In this document: positions 52,599 through 61,416 of the stretch, in pieces
How positions within the stretch are numbered: position 1 is the first letter of the stretch
Layout: every line of letters starts with the position of its first letter
Origin: Sphingobacterium sp. SGG-5
GTDB taxonomy: Bacteria; Bacteroidota; Bacteroidia; Sphingobacteriales; Sphingobacteriaceae
Direction of reading: 5' to 3'
DNA length: 64,000 nucleotides
Assembly (NCBI RefSeq): GCF_011043525.1
Contig: NZ_JAAKGO010000005.1
Location: 310,001-374,000, forward strand
Position numbers and translations under genes: made by a program
Notes under the pieces: model-generated
Seen by the model: the letters and a program-made list of their open reading frames with translations, nothing else
What the model was told of the DNA's origin: nothing
Database searches by the model: none

Positions 52599-53627
52599 TT
52601 AAATCTCATGTTGTTTTTTAACGAGCTGCGATCGCTTGAAATAATCATTCACGACATCGATCCCAAACTCCTTTAACATCGCTGCGACGCCGACGCTTTC
52701 ATTTTCACTGGTCACCAATAATACACCGAGCTCCCCGGGATCTTTAATGTGTACACTGCTGCCATACTTTTTCTTCAGGTCCTTCAGCTTCCCACGATGA
52801 TAATCGAGGTGCACGACGCGATAGTCAAGATTTATATCGGCAACCGCATAATTAAAATAATTCGTGGAGCTAGCAACAACCTCACCCAAGGGATTTCTGA
52901 CCTGAGAAGGCGCACCTCGACCGCTGATAGCCCCGACGAAAAATGCCCTGCAGGTATAAGCCCAAACGCTCTGTACAAACCCACCGTGATAAGCGGAAGG
53001 GAAGACAATTATATCCGGATCCAACGCTACGTACCGTTCCCTTAGCTCATCAAAGTTCAAGTCGTAACAGATTGCGATAGCTAATTTCCCAAAATCACAA
53101 TCAAAAACCGGCACCTCTGTACCCGGTATAATGCCGGACTCTGTTTCCTTGATCGTGGGGTAGTTTTTGTCATACATGCCGATTGTTTCTCCATTTCGCC
53201 CCAGCAATACGCCACTATTTCGCAGCAGGCCTTTCTCGTCATACCTCCTCATGCTGTATACAAGGTAAGAGTTTGTCGATTTTGCTACCGATGCGAAAAA
53301 GTCGAGTATCTGATTGCCGCGGACTTTGACGTATTCGTTCTTTTCATCTTGTGTCAGTCCCCATGGAAAATCTGCATTTTCCGGCAAAACGATCAAATCA
53401 GGATCGTCGTGGATAACCTGATCCAGCTCCCTTTTCCAGAAAGCGATCATTTGCTGCACCATTTTCTGGTAGCCTCCGCTTTTGTCCAAAGTCGGGGTTC
53501 TTTCACCAATTGTGGCAACCCGTATCCGATTGGCTGCATTAGCCGTATCCAGAAGGCTCATACAGCATACCATACTGCATAAAAAAGCCGATATCATACC
53601 TCTTTTTAGTTTTCCTGTCATTTCCAT
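52599..53627 (-). CDS. Exported nitrilase/carbon-nitrogen hydrolase family enzyme
   Basis: 342 residues. The N terminus (RGMISAFLCSMVCCMSLLDTANA) is a signal peptide, unusual because most nitrilase-superfamily enzymes are cytoplasmic. The catalytic triad is readable as Glu83 (LPENADF), Lys154 (YDKNYPT) and Cys187 (AICYDLNF). The rest follows the amidase branch (DIIVFPSAYHGGF, ISGRGAPSQVRNPLGEVV). It should cleave an amide or nitrile in the periplasm or at the surface. Encoded between a PL6 lyase and a lectin-like protein, so a sugar amide such as a hexuronamide or an amide-linked substituent is a reasonable guess for its substrate. Confidence 0.82.
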   Translation of the reverse strand: MEMTGKLKRGMISAFLCSMVCCMSLLDTANAANRIRVATIGERTPTLDKSGGYQKMVQQMIAFWKRELDQVIHDDPDLIVLPENADFPWGLTQDEKNEYVKVRGNQILDFFASVAKSTNSYLVYSMRRYDEKGLLRNSGVLLGRNGETIGMYDKNYPTIKETESGIIPGTEVPVFDCDFGKLAIAICYDLNFDELRERYVALDPDIIVFPSAYHGGFVQSVWAYTCRAFFVGAISGRGAPSQVRNPLGEVVASSTNYFNYAVADINLDYRVVHLDYHRGKLKDLKKKYGSSVHIKDPGELGVLLVTSENESVGVAAMLKEFGIDVVNDYFKRSQLVKKQHEI

Positions 53628-53664
53628 CTATCCTTTCCAGTTAAATTCATTCTTGTACTTTTAT

Positions 53665-55044
53665 TTATTGTCTTCTCCAGTTCGGACCGACCTGATCCGG
53701 TTTCAGCGGCAGCCCCATTAAGTTTCTTCTTAAGGGGTTCGTTTTGCTGTAATGGTACTTACCGTCTGCACCCAACGTCAGCTGTGGATCCTTGATCGCT
53801 ATACCGGGTATACCCTCCAGGCCTTTCAGATTGCCACCAAAAAATGTATTGTCTTCGTAATGCACCTCCCCGGTCGGTTTATCCAAAACTTCGATAACCG
53901 GTGTAGCACTCGAATTACCAAGAATAACATTTCCTACATAACGTATACCTTCGACCGGCACGGTCAGCCCTTTACTCGGGTTATAGAGTTGACCGACCAC
54001 AATATTCTTATCGTTGTCTACCAGTGTATTGTTAGCTATCAGCACATTTTTTGTCGGATAATACCCACCTTTGCCCGGATGGTTATCAAGCTGCCCTTCA
54101 TACAAGGCTATCGCAGCCTTTCCTCTTCTTCTCGTCCCCTGTATATAGTTCTGGCGTATAATATGGTTTTCACCGATCACCAGGATTCCCCCGGTATAAT
54201 TGTCTTGCATCCCCGGGAAGATAAAATTCCCTTCGATGAGGTTACCATTGCCCTGGCGGATACAGATACTTCCCGAAGCCTTAATAAAGGTATTTCCCCG
54301 GATGATATTCCCCCCGGATTTGATATTGATAATTTTCCCGATTCCCAACATATTCTCGAAAACATTGGACTCTACCGTTGTAACCGAAGAAGACAAGGCC
54401 TGTACCCCATCTCCAATACGGATGGCTGTGGCTCCACCCAGCCCGATGCTCGGCATATCTTTGAAATGATTATGTGCTATCCGGTGATAATTGGCATCGG
54501 CAGTTGCACGCCAGACGATTATCAGTACACTTTTGCTGGTCTTTCCTTCAAAAAGACAATGATCAATCTGGTTGTGGCTACCAAATAAACCCACCCAAAC
54601 ATCTGTTCCTTTCGGCTTATTGAAACTGGATATAACGACATTGGTCAACCGGCAATGTTCCGCAGGAATATTACCACTACGAAATTCGATAAGATGCAGT
54701 GGCCGGGACGAATGTCCATCTTTAAAATAAAGTCCATCTACAACCAGGTGCCGCCCGGCTATCCGAAGGGAAGAAGAACCCGATATGATCGTTTGACCGG
54801 GTGTTTCGGCCATCAACGTAACCGGGGCAGACTCCGTACCATTTGCTTTAAAAACAATATCGATATCTTTCCACACGCCATTTTTCATGACAATCACATC
54901 GCCTGGAGTCGCTTTAGCAAAAGCAGCATGGAGCTCCTCCGCCGACTTGACCGGTATCTTATTTGAAGATTGCGCCATGGTGCCAGTAATCCATGCGAAC
55001 ATACATACGATCAACAACGTTATTTTATTTTTTTTGTCCTTCAT
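53665..55044 (-). CDS. PL6 family polysaccharide lyase, periplasmic form
   Basis: 459 residues with a cleavable signal (ITLLIVCMFAWITGTMAQ) and no lipobox, so probably periplasmic, in contrast to its lipoprotein paralogue at 48887. The beta-helix domain starts at the SAEELHAAFAKATPGDVIVMKNGVW segment (split by a turn) and carries Lys242 (NIKSGGN) and Arg263 (CIRQGNGN), again 21 apart. Aligned by eye, the two are alike over their full length. A surface endo-lyase and a periplasmic oligosaccharide lyase would be the classical division of labour. Stop lies 38 bases before the nitrilase-family gene start. Confidence 0.88.
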   Translation of the reverse strand: MKDKKNKITLLIVCMFAWITGTMAQSSNKIPVKSAEELHAAFAKATPGDVIVMKNGVWKDIDIVFKANGTESAPVTLMAETPGQTIISGSSSLRIAGRHLVVDGLYFKDGHSSRPLHLIEFRSGNIPAEHCRLTNVVISSFNKPKGTDVWVGLFGSHNQIDHCLFEGKTSKSVLIIVWRATADANYHRIAHNHFKDMPSIGLGGATAIRIGDGVQALSSSVTTVESNVFENMLGIGKIINIKSGGNIIRGNTFIKASGSICIRQGNGNLIEGNFIFPGMQDNYTGGILVIGENHIIRQNYIQGTRRRGKAAIALYEGQLDNHPGKGGYYPTKNVLIANNTLVDNDKNIVVGQLYNPSKGLTVPVEGIRYVGNVILGNSSATPVIEVLDKPTGEVHYEDNTFFGGNLKGLEGIPGIAIKDPQLTLGADGKYHYSKTNPLRRNLMGLPLKPDQVGPNWRRQ

Positions 55045-55058
55045 ATTTTAATATCCGA

Positions 55059-56012
55059 TCAATCCGCTATTACCGTAACATCTACTTCCCTTATGACCTG
55101 TTGGCTTCCCTCTATATTGGCATTCATACCAACAAAATAGGCCTTATAAATCCCCGGCTTTGTATACGTGTGGGTATAACTTTCAAGCCGAGGATTTAGA
55201 TCCGCTTTGACAGCAATCGGCCGATCGGGTCCTCTATTGACATCTCCGGTTTCAAAAGGTTTACTGACAGCCCATATTTCGGTATGAATATCGGGGTCTG
55301 TAGGTTCATCCATCGGATGACCTAAAAAAGTGATCCGGCTAGCAGATTGCACGGTCTTGGATACAATTTCAGGATGTTGATGTATGATATTGAATCCTGC
55401 GGTTTCCATATCGCCCATGACAAGAGGACCTGCGTCCGTATTACCAGTAAACGTAAAACTTTGTATATGCCAAGTTCTTGGTCGTTCATGCGCCGGATCA
55501 TTAATCTCTGCTTTACTGCGTACAGTATATTTAAAACCAATAAAAAGCGGCTTGCCCGGCTCAATCAGATCCGAAATATCGACCACGCCCGAGGAGGTGA
55601 AAGTTATCGATGTCGCCAATATGAACCGATCTGTGATATCTACCCAGTGCGCATCATCTATATTGGACCAGCTGCTGTAGTCACCGTTAAAATCTGTAGA
55701 TGCCATGACGGCAAACTGATTTTCCTGCGGCCGTGCAGTCACGGGTATGGAAGTCGTAAAATAGAGATCGGCATGCTCTACACGGATAATACGACCATCT
55801 TTATGGGCATAATCATTATACAGTTCCCCGGAATAAAAGGTGATAATATCAGGATTGCCTTTCAGTTTAAAATCTACGATTTCATTTACCCGATATACAT
55901 TAGCCCCCGTACTTACCGCAAAATCGTCCAGATTGGGCGTCAACTCCATCTTATACTCGCATGATCCGAATAAGATCACACTTGCTGATAGAAGATAAAA
56001 TAACTTGTTCAT
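55059..56012 (-). CDS. DUF5017 lipoprotein (SusE/F position)
   Basis: 317 residues; lipobox SVILFGSCEYK. The DUF5017 pattern is visible in VNEIVDFKLKGNPDIITFYSGE, WSNIDDAHWVDITDRF and the C-terminal PKD-like strand pattern PGIYKAYFVGMNANIEGSQQ. Such proteins follow SusD in many Bacteroidota loci and bind glycan at the surface. It starts 26 bases after susD and its stop is 15 bases before the PL6 gene. Confidence 0.8.
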   Translation of the reverse strand: MNKLFYLLSASVILFGSCEYKMELTPNLDDFAVSTGANVYRVNEIVDFKLKGNPDIITFYSGELYNDYAHKDGRIIRVEHADLYFTTSIPVTARPQENQFAVMASTDFNGDYSSWSNIDDAHWVDITDRFILATSITFTSSGVVDISDLIEPGKPLFIGFKYTVRSKAEINDPAHERPRTWHIQSFTFTGNTDAGPLVMGDMETAGFNIIHQHPEIVSKTVQSASRITFLGHPMDEPTDPDIHTEIWAVSKPFETGDVNRGPDRPIAVKADLNPRLESYTHTYTKPGIYKAYFVGMNANIEGSQQVIREVDVTVIAD

Positions 56013-56038
56013 CGTTCTCTGTATTAAAAATTAATCAA

Positions 56039-57847
56039 TTACCACTTCGGATTCTGTGTCAATGCCCGGTTTACACTCATCTCGGTAGCCGGTATAGGCC
56101 ACAGCAAATGTTTATCCGAAATATTATTATACTGGCGGATAAAATGCGCATCCGGGATGTCTGCAAGTATTTCCTGGCCTACTCTTTTCATGTTGAACAC
56201 AAATATTCCCCAACGGATCAAGTCTGTTTTCCGGAGCGTTTCAAAAGCCAGTTCCCGCAACCGCTCATCCTGAATGGTTTTTCGGAAATCGCCTATTTCA
56301 AGCTCATTTAACTCGGCTTCTTCCTTCTTGTAAATTTCGACGTCAGCCGTTGCACCGGTACCAGCTCCTGTAAAGGTTATGGTCGGTGCCGATGTATACC
56401 CCGCACCTCTGGCATGACCTGTCACGGCGTCTCTATCGAATACCACTCCCGTAACCTGTCCTCCCAAGACGGTAACTGTAGCCTTGGCTCCAGACCCGCC
56501 GCCACCCTCAAAAGTTACGGTAGGTGCTGCTGTATATCCTGATCCTCCATTGGTGATCGTTACTGACTTTATCCCCGTCGACCAAGCGCGGCGACGCACG
56601 CGATTAACAGCTTCGATGGCCTCTGGACTTGGCCCTCCATTCGCTTCATAATCGGCCTCAGCGAACATCAGCAATACATCGGAAAACCGTAACAATGCAA
56701 AGTTCTGGGGCGTAACAGAACCTCTCTTAGGTAGAAGGATCTCGTATTCCCTTCGGTATTTCGCCGAGTTCCGGGTATATACATCTCTTCTTGCCGTTGA
56801 AGTAGCGAAGGTCTTGGCTCCTGTCGCATTGACATACGTAAAATCGGCAATGGTCCAATCTCTCCGCAAATCCCCTTCCTTATAGGCTGTATAAAGTTTT
56901 GCTGTCGTGCGAACGCCATTAATAGTATTACCAATATCTGCATTTGTGGTGGCGGGACCATTCACATAGCCTACACCACCCTCTTCTGTCCACGCGTCTT
57001 CGCCATTCCCACGAAATTCTACCTCCCAGATACTCTCATGAATATCATAAATATCCTGCGCATAGTTGATGAATACCTGACTAAAATTTGGATTTAATGC
57101 ATGTGCGGCATCGGTATCATCGATCACCTTCTTAGCCCAAAACCGGGCTTGCTCATATTTTGATTTGTCATTCACCGGATTACCTGCCATATGGAGACAA
57201 ACTCTTGCCAAAATACCTCGAACAGCCGATTTGTTGACCCTTCCGCCAAAACCTACGGTCTGTATGTCGTCGACCAAGGCTTCTGCGGTCTCCATATCTT
57301 TCAATATCTGAGCATAAACCTGAGCTGCTGAAGCCCGCGGCTTATGTATATCATTCACATCGGAAGTCGGTTCCAGCACCAACGGAACTCCGCCATAATA
57401 TTGAACCAGCAAAAAGTAATAATATCCTCTTAGAAATAGTGTCTCACCTCTTACCCTATCCCTTACACTTTGGTCAATCTCTGGATTACTATCTATATTT
57501 GCCAATAGAATATTAGCTCGGCCTATTCCCGTATATAAAGCCGTCCAGTGGCGAAATATATCGGCATCGCTGGAAGTAAAATCATAGACCTGGGGGCCAA
57601 ATGCCGGCGTTGTCCGGGCATAATACCCTTCATCAGCTTCCAAACCCATTCGGTAAAGCATCCATTGTCCATAGACATCTCTATGCCCTAATTTATCATA
57701 AACAGCCGCGAGGTTACTCTCCAAGTCTTCCGCTGTATCATAATAAGCCGGCGCGTCAAGGAAATCCAAAGGTTCTTTGGTCAGATCACATGAGCTTACA
57801 CTAAACAAACATAGCGCAAACAAAAAATAATATCTATATTTCATCAT
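56039..57847 (-). CDS. susD: SusD-like glycan-binding lipoprotein with inserted beta repeats
   Basis: 602 residues from the ATG at 57847 (MMKYRYYFLFALCLFSVSSC, lipobox Cys). TPR-rich SusD/RagB fold: YYDTAEDLESNLAAVYDKLG, RGETLFLRGYYYFLLVQYYGGVPLV split across helices, RFSDVLLMFAEADYEANGGPSPEAI and the end ATEMSVNRALTQNPKW. Between VNRVRRRAW and LNELEIGDFRKTIQDERLREL, where SusD proteins normally run on directly, there is an insert of about 70 residues with two glycine-rich units (GGSGYTAAPTVTFEGGGGSG and GAGYTSAPTITFTGAGTG). Bound to SusC at the outer membrane, it should capture the target polysaccharide. Confidence 0.92.
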   Translation of the reverse strand: MMKYRYYFLFALCLFSVSSCDLTKEPLDFLDAPAYYDTAEDLESNLAAVYDKLGHRDVYGQWMLYRMGLEADEGYYARTTPAFGPQVYDFTSSDADIFRHWTALYTGIGRANILLANIDSNPEIDQSVRDRVRGETLFLRGYYYFLLVQYYGGVPLVLEPTSDVNDIHKPRASAAQVYAQILKDMETAEALVDDIQTVGFGGRVNKSAVRGILARVCLHMAGNPVNDKSKYEQARFWAKKVIDDTDAAHALNPNFSQVFINYAQDIYDIHESIWEVEFRGNGEDAWTEEGGVGYVNGPATTNADIGNTINGVRTTAKLYTAYKEGDLRRDWTIADFTYVNATGAKTFATSTARRDVYTRNSAKYRREYEILLPKRGSVTPQNFALLRFSDVLLMFAEADYEANGGPSPEAIEAVNRVRRRAWSTGIKSVTITNGGSGYTAAPTVTFEGGGGSGAKATVTVLGGQVTGVVFDRDAVTGHARGAGYTSAPTITFTGAGTGATADVEIYKKEEAELNELEIGDFRKTIQDERLRELAFETLRKTDLIRWGIFVFNMKRVGQEILADIPDAHFIRQYNNISDKHLLWPIPATEMSVNRALTQNPKW

Positions 57848-57866
57848 AATCCTCTTTAAATCAATA

Positions 57867-60800
57867 CTAAAATGTTGCATTTATACCAAATGTAATTGTA
57901 CGAGCCTGCGGATAAGCTGAATAATCAAAGCCAGGCGTTAAGACCGAATTACGGACCGACACTTCGGGATCCATCCCCGAATAGTTCGTAAAAGTCAGCA
58001 GATTCTGTGCGGAAACACGAAGATCAAGAGCAGTCAAAGCAAGCGGCTGAATGAGCCTCTTCGGAAAGGAATAGGCCAATGAAACCGTTTTAAGGCGTAG
58101 GTACGAACCATCTTCCAGCACCCGTGTTGATTGCAATCCGGCAGGCCCCTGCCCACCCACTTTAAAAAGTGTATTTGAGGGATTTTCGGGTGTCCATCTA
58201 TCCGCAAAACTGGCATATTGATTGACACCGAACATATTGATATAATTCCCCTCAAATATCAGTCGGTTCGCATTGTAAATCTGGTTGCCATAAGACCATT
58301 GCAAAAGCACGTTTAGACTAAGACCCTTGTACGAAAAATTATTCGAGAAACCTCCCATATGGGTAGGCAGTCCATTACCGATAATCGTCATATCGTGATC
58401 ATTAATGGTACCATCTCCATTCAGATCTTTATACTTGATGTCGCCCGGTTGAACGCCATCCGTACTCCCGTTGTCCGGCAGGCCTTTTTTCAAAATATAC
58501 GCTCCCGGAGACGGGCTATCAAAATCATCATACTGATAGATGCCATCAAAAATATAACCGTAAAATAATCCGGCAGGATAGCCGACTCTGGAGGCATACA
58601 GGGTTGGAATACTTGATCCAACTCGCATCGTTTTATACAAGCTATTCTGATTATCGGCTAACTTCAGTACTTTGTTTTTATTGAAGCTGATATTAAAATT
58701 GGATTCCCAGGTAAACGACTCCGATTGGATGTTCACGGTATTCAACGTAAATTCCCACCCCCTGTTTTGAAGTGTACCGACATTTTTATATACACTTGGG
58801 AACCCTGAGCTAATCGGCATATCTGCATCTAAAAGAAGGTCTCGCGTAATCTTATTATAAAAGTCGACGGTAAGACCAATTCTGTTTTTATACAAGCCCA
58901 GGTCATAACCGATGTCCAACTGTTCTGTAGTTTCCCATGTCAGGTCTCGATTCGCCATACGCTCGATGACGATCCCCTGTGTAGGGGTACCATTATTGAA
59001 AGAATAGGAATACGCTAAAGGCATCCCGTAATTGGGCATATAACCATTGTTGCTGATCCGGTTATTTCCTGTAAGCCCATAACTCATCCTGAGCTTCGAG
59101 GAAGAAACGGCTGCTATCGCCTTCATGAATTTCTCCTTATCCATATTCCAGGCAAAAGCCGCTGAAGGAAAGTAGCCCCATTGATTTCCTTTAATAAACT
59201 TCGATGAGCCATCGGCACGCATCGTCGCGGTGAGCAGGTATTTGGACTTGAAGTTATAATTTGCCCGACCAAAAAAAGACATTAAAGCATACTCACCCCC
59301 ACCGGTCTCTGTAGAGTAAGGCTGACCCGCACCCAGTCCGTATATAGCCAGCTCTTCATTAGGCACTCTCTGCGTAGCGAAGCCAAAAAGCTCACTTTTA
59401 TTTTCTTGATACGAGAAACCTCCCATCAACGTCAGCCGGTGATAACGGTTATACGTGTTGTTATAGGTCAGGAAATTTTCATTCGACCAACCTTTATTCT
59501 CCGTATACCGAAACGAACCGTTTACCCCTTGATTATTTGACCTATTTAGCAAACTACCTCTCGGCGTATTGGAATTATAAAACAGGTCAAGGCGGTTTTT
59601 CGTGTTACGCACGGCAACCCTTGACCGCAGTTTTAGATTTTTTAAAATCGCATATTCCACATAAGCATTGGAGCTAAAGTTTGTGCTGTTGCTCTTTCTG
59701 TATTCATTCTCACTGGACACCAATGGGTTGATCCGAATGTCCGATTCATTCGTATTGTCCGGATCATCATCGTACTCTGTGAGGTCTACGTCCGGGTTGC
59801 CCGAAACAGGCCGGTATGCCCAAGCCCGATACAATACATAAGCCGTAAAACTATTACCCGCATCATTGACAACTTGCCCATGCCTTAAATTTTGGCTATA
59901 ATTTGCGGTAAGCCCCATCTTTAACTTATCACTTATCGTCTGATCAATGGTCGCTCTCCCCTGATATCGCCGTGCTCCCGTATTCAATATGATACCCTCC
60001 TGATCAAAGACAGAACCCGACACCGAGTATTTTGTTGTCTCATTACCTCCCCGGATAGCCAAATTGCTAATATGAACCGGTGAATTCCTGAAAATCAAGT
60101 CCTGCCAATCCGTACCCGTGATAGTTCGATAATCTTCCAGCGTCCTACCTTCGGGATCGTACGATGCATGGGTGGTAGGTAATTCGGCGGGCGTGTATAG
60201 GCTACCTGCAACAAAATTTGACTGCAGTTTACTTATTTCCAATTGATATTTCACAAATTCGTAAGTCGACATCATCTCCATTCTCTTCTGCGTTTGTTGA
60301 TACCCCAAAGAGCTGTTAAATGTAATAACAGGTTTTCCTTCCTTTCCTTTTTTGGTCTCAATGATAATTACACCATTTGCACCTCTGGAACCGTAAATAG
60401 CCGTAGCCGAAGCATCTTTTAGAATATTGATCGATTCGATCTCTTCCGGATTGATCGCCGCATTATCCGAATCTTCTACAGGGAAACCATCAATGACATA
60501 TAAAGGAGCTGTACTCTGCGTGAGCGACCCTGGACCACGGATGGTAATATCCATCCCTACCCCGGGCTGTCCATCTGATGAAGAAACCTGAACACCAGCT
60601 ATCCGGCCCGCCAATGCTTCATCAAAGGAAGCCACAGGAGCCTTCATTAAATTATCCATATCCACCGTACCGACGGAACCTGTCAAATCTTGCCTTGTTT
60701 CGGTTCCATATCCGATCACAACAACTTCTTCCATATGAAGATTATGCGTCGTTAATCTCGCATCTATAGTTCTGCGATCACCGACCTTGATCTCCAAAAT

Positions 60801-61181
60801 ATCAAACCCCACATAGGAAAATGCCAGGACAGAATGCTCTCCAGCTACACTGATCGTATAATTACCGTTCGCGTCGGTCAACGCCCTACGGTTTTCGTTT
60901 TGGACATGAACGAAAGCGCCTACCAAAGGTTCGCCCTTCTCGTTAGTGACCTTGCCGGTGATCGTGATGGACTGGGCTTTAATACCGAAAGATCTTTCGG
61001 CAGAGGTGCTGTGTAGGCCCCTCACGGGCACAGCGCCGGCTTGTAAGGAACCTGTCATCATAAACACAGCGACCAATGGTATTGCTAGTCGATACTTAGT
61101 GAAGCCGTGACGTATGTAGAGCTTTGATTCTATGCAAAACATCATACATGTAAATAGTTTGGACATAAGTTTTAGATTCAT
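57867..61181 (-). CDS. susC: SusC-like TonB-dependent oligosaccharide transporter
   Basis: 1104 residues. An unusually long N terminus (about 60 residues) precedes the carboxypeptidase-like domain ITGKVTNEKGEPLVGAFVHV; hydrophobic segment LAIPLVAVFMMTGSLQAGA is the signal. TonB-box-like MEEVVVIGYGTE, plug with SVGTVDMDNL, GRIAGVQVSSSDGQPG, and ILKDASATAIYGSRGANGVI, then a 22-strand barrel ending ARTITFGINATF. First gene of the polysaccharide operon; two LacI-type sites lie 70 and 157 bases upstream. Start at 61181 is the first ATG; a downstream Met could also serve. Confidence 0.93.
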   Translation of the reverse strand: MNLKLMSKLFTCMMFCIESKLYIRHGFTKYRLAIPLVAVFMMTGSLQAGAVPVRGLHSTSAERSFGIKAQSITITGKVTNEKGEPLVGAFVHVQNENRRALTDANGNYTISVAGEHSVLAFSYVGFDILEIKVGDRRTIDARLTTHNLHMEEVVVIGYGTETRQDLTGSVGTVDMDNLMKAPVASFDEALAGRIAGVQVSSSDGQPGVGMDITIRGPGSLTQSTAPLYVIDGFPVEDSDNAAINPEEIESINILKDASATAIYGSRGANGVIIIETKKGKEGKPVITFNSSLGYQQTQKRMEMMSTYEFVKYQLEISKLQSNFVAGSLYTPAELPTTHASYDPEGRTLEDYRTITGTDWQDLIFRNSPVHISNLAIRGGNETTKYSVSGSVFDQEGIILNTGARRYQGRATIDQTISDKLKMGLTANYSQNLRHGQVVNDAGNSFTAYVLYRAWAYRPVSGNPDVDLTEYDDDPDNTNESDIRINPLVSSENEYRKSNSTNFSSNAYVEYAILKNLKLRSRVAVRNTKNRLDLFYNSNTPRGSLLNRSNNQGVNGSFRYTENKGWSNENFLTYNNTYNRYHRLTLMGGFSYQENKSELFGFATQRVPNEELAIYGLGAGQPYSTETGGGEYALMSFFGRANYNFKSKYLLTATMRADGSSKFIKGNQWGYFPSAAFAWNMDKEKFMKAIAAVSSSKLRMSYGLTGNNRISNNGYMPNYGMPLAYSYSFNNGTPTQGIVIERMANRDLTWETTEQLDIGYDLGLYKNRIGLTVDFYNKITRDLLLDADMPISSGFPSVYKNVGTLQNRGWEFTLNTVNIQSESFTWESNFNISFNKNKVLKLADNQNSLYKTMRVGSSIPTLYASRVGYPAGLFYGYIFDGIYQYDDFDSPSPGAYILKKGLPDNGSTDGVQPGDIKYKDLNGDGTINDHDMTIIGNGLPTHMGGFSNNFSYKGLSLNVLLQWSYGNQIYNANRLIFEGNYINMFGVNQYASFADRWTPENPSNTLFKVGGQGPAGLQSTRVLEDGSYLRLKTVSLAYSFPKRLIQPLALTALDLRVSAQNLLTFTNYSGMDPEVSVRNSVLTPGFDYSAYPQARTITFGINATF

Positions 61182-61249
61182 AATATGATACCAAAATTTA
61201 AGGTTTTAGCGGCAGAGGGAATTCTTATTCTAATACCTCCTGCAGCTTG

Positions 61250-61263
61250 TGGTAACGTTAACA
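61250..61263. promoter_or_regulatory. LacI-type operator, susC-proximal
   Basis: TGGTAACGTTAACA, palindromic about the central CG except for one pair. It shares TAACGTTAAC with the perfect site at 46490 and lies about 70 bases before the susC start. Confidence 0.6.
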
Positions 61264-61336
61264 GTACCGTATATTTCATATTTTCATTATTTCGGCAATT
61301 GTTATTTATCAATAAAAATTACACTAAATGGTAACC

Positions 61337-61350
61337 CGTCAACGTTAACG
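61337..61350. promoter_or_regulatory. LacI-type operator, susC-distal
   Basis: CGTCAACGTTAACG, one mismatch from a perfect palindrome. It is centred 87 bases from the proximal site, close to eight helical turns, so looping by a tetrameric LacI-type protein is possible. The rest of 61182-61416 is AT-rich with no coding frame seen and no terminator for pyc. Confidence 0.6.
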
Positions 61351-61416
61351 ATGGTTGAAATAAGCAATTTTTTTTTGAATTTCCAAATTAAATGAAAAAA
61401 AATGATACAGATGGAT

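Noticed and set aside
40324..61181. Standard alginate utilisation locus
   Set aside because: PL6 fits alginate, but PL7/PL17 lyases and the usual DEH reductase and KDG kinase are absent and extra amide-cleaving enzymes are present, so the substrate was left open.
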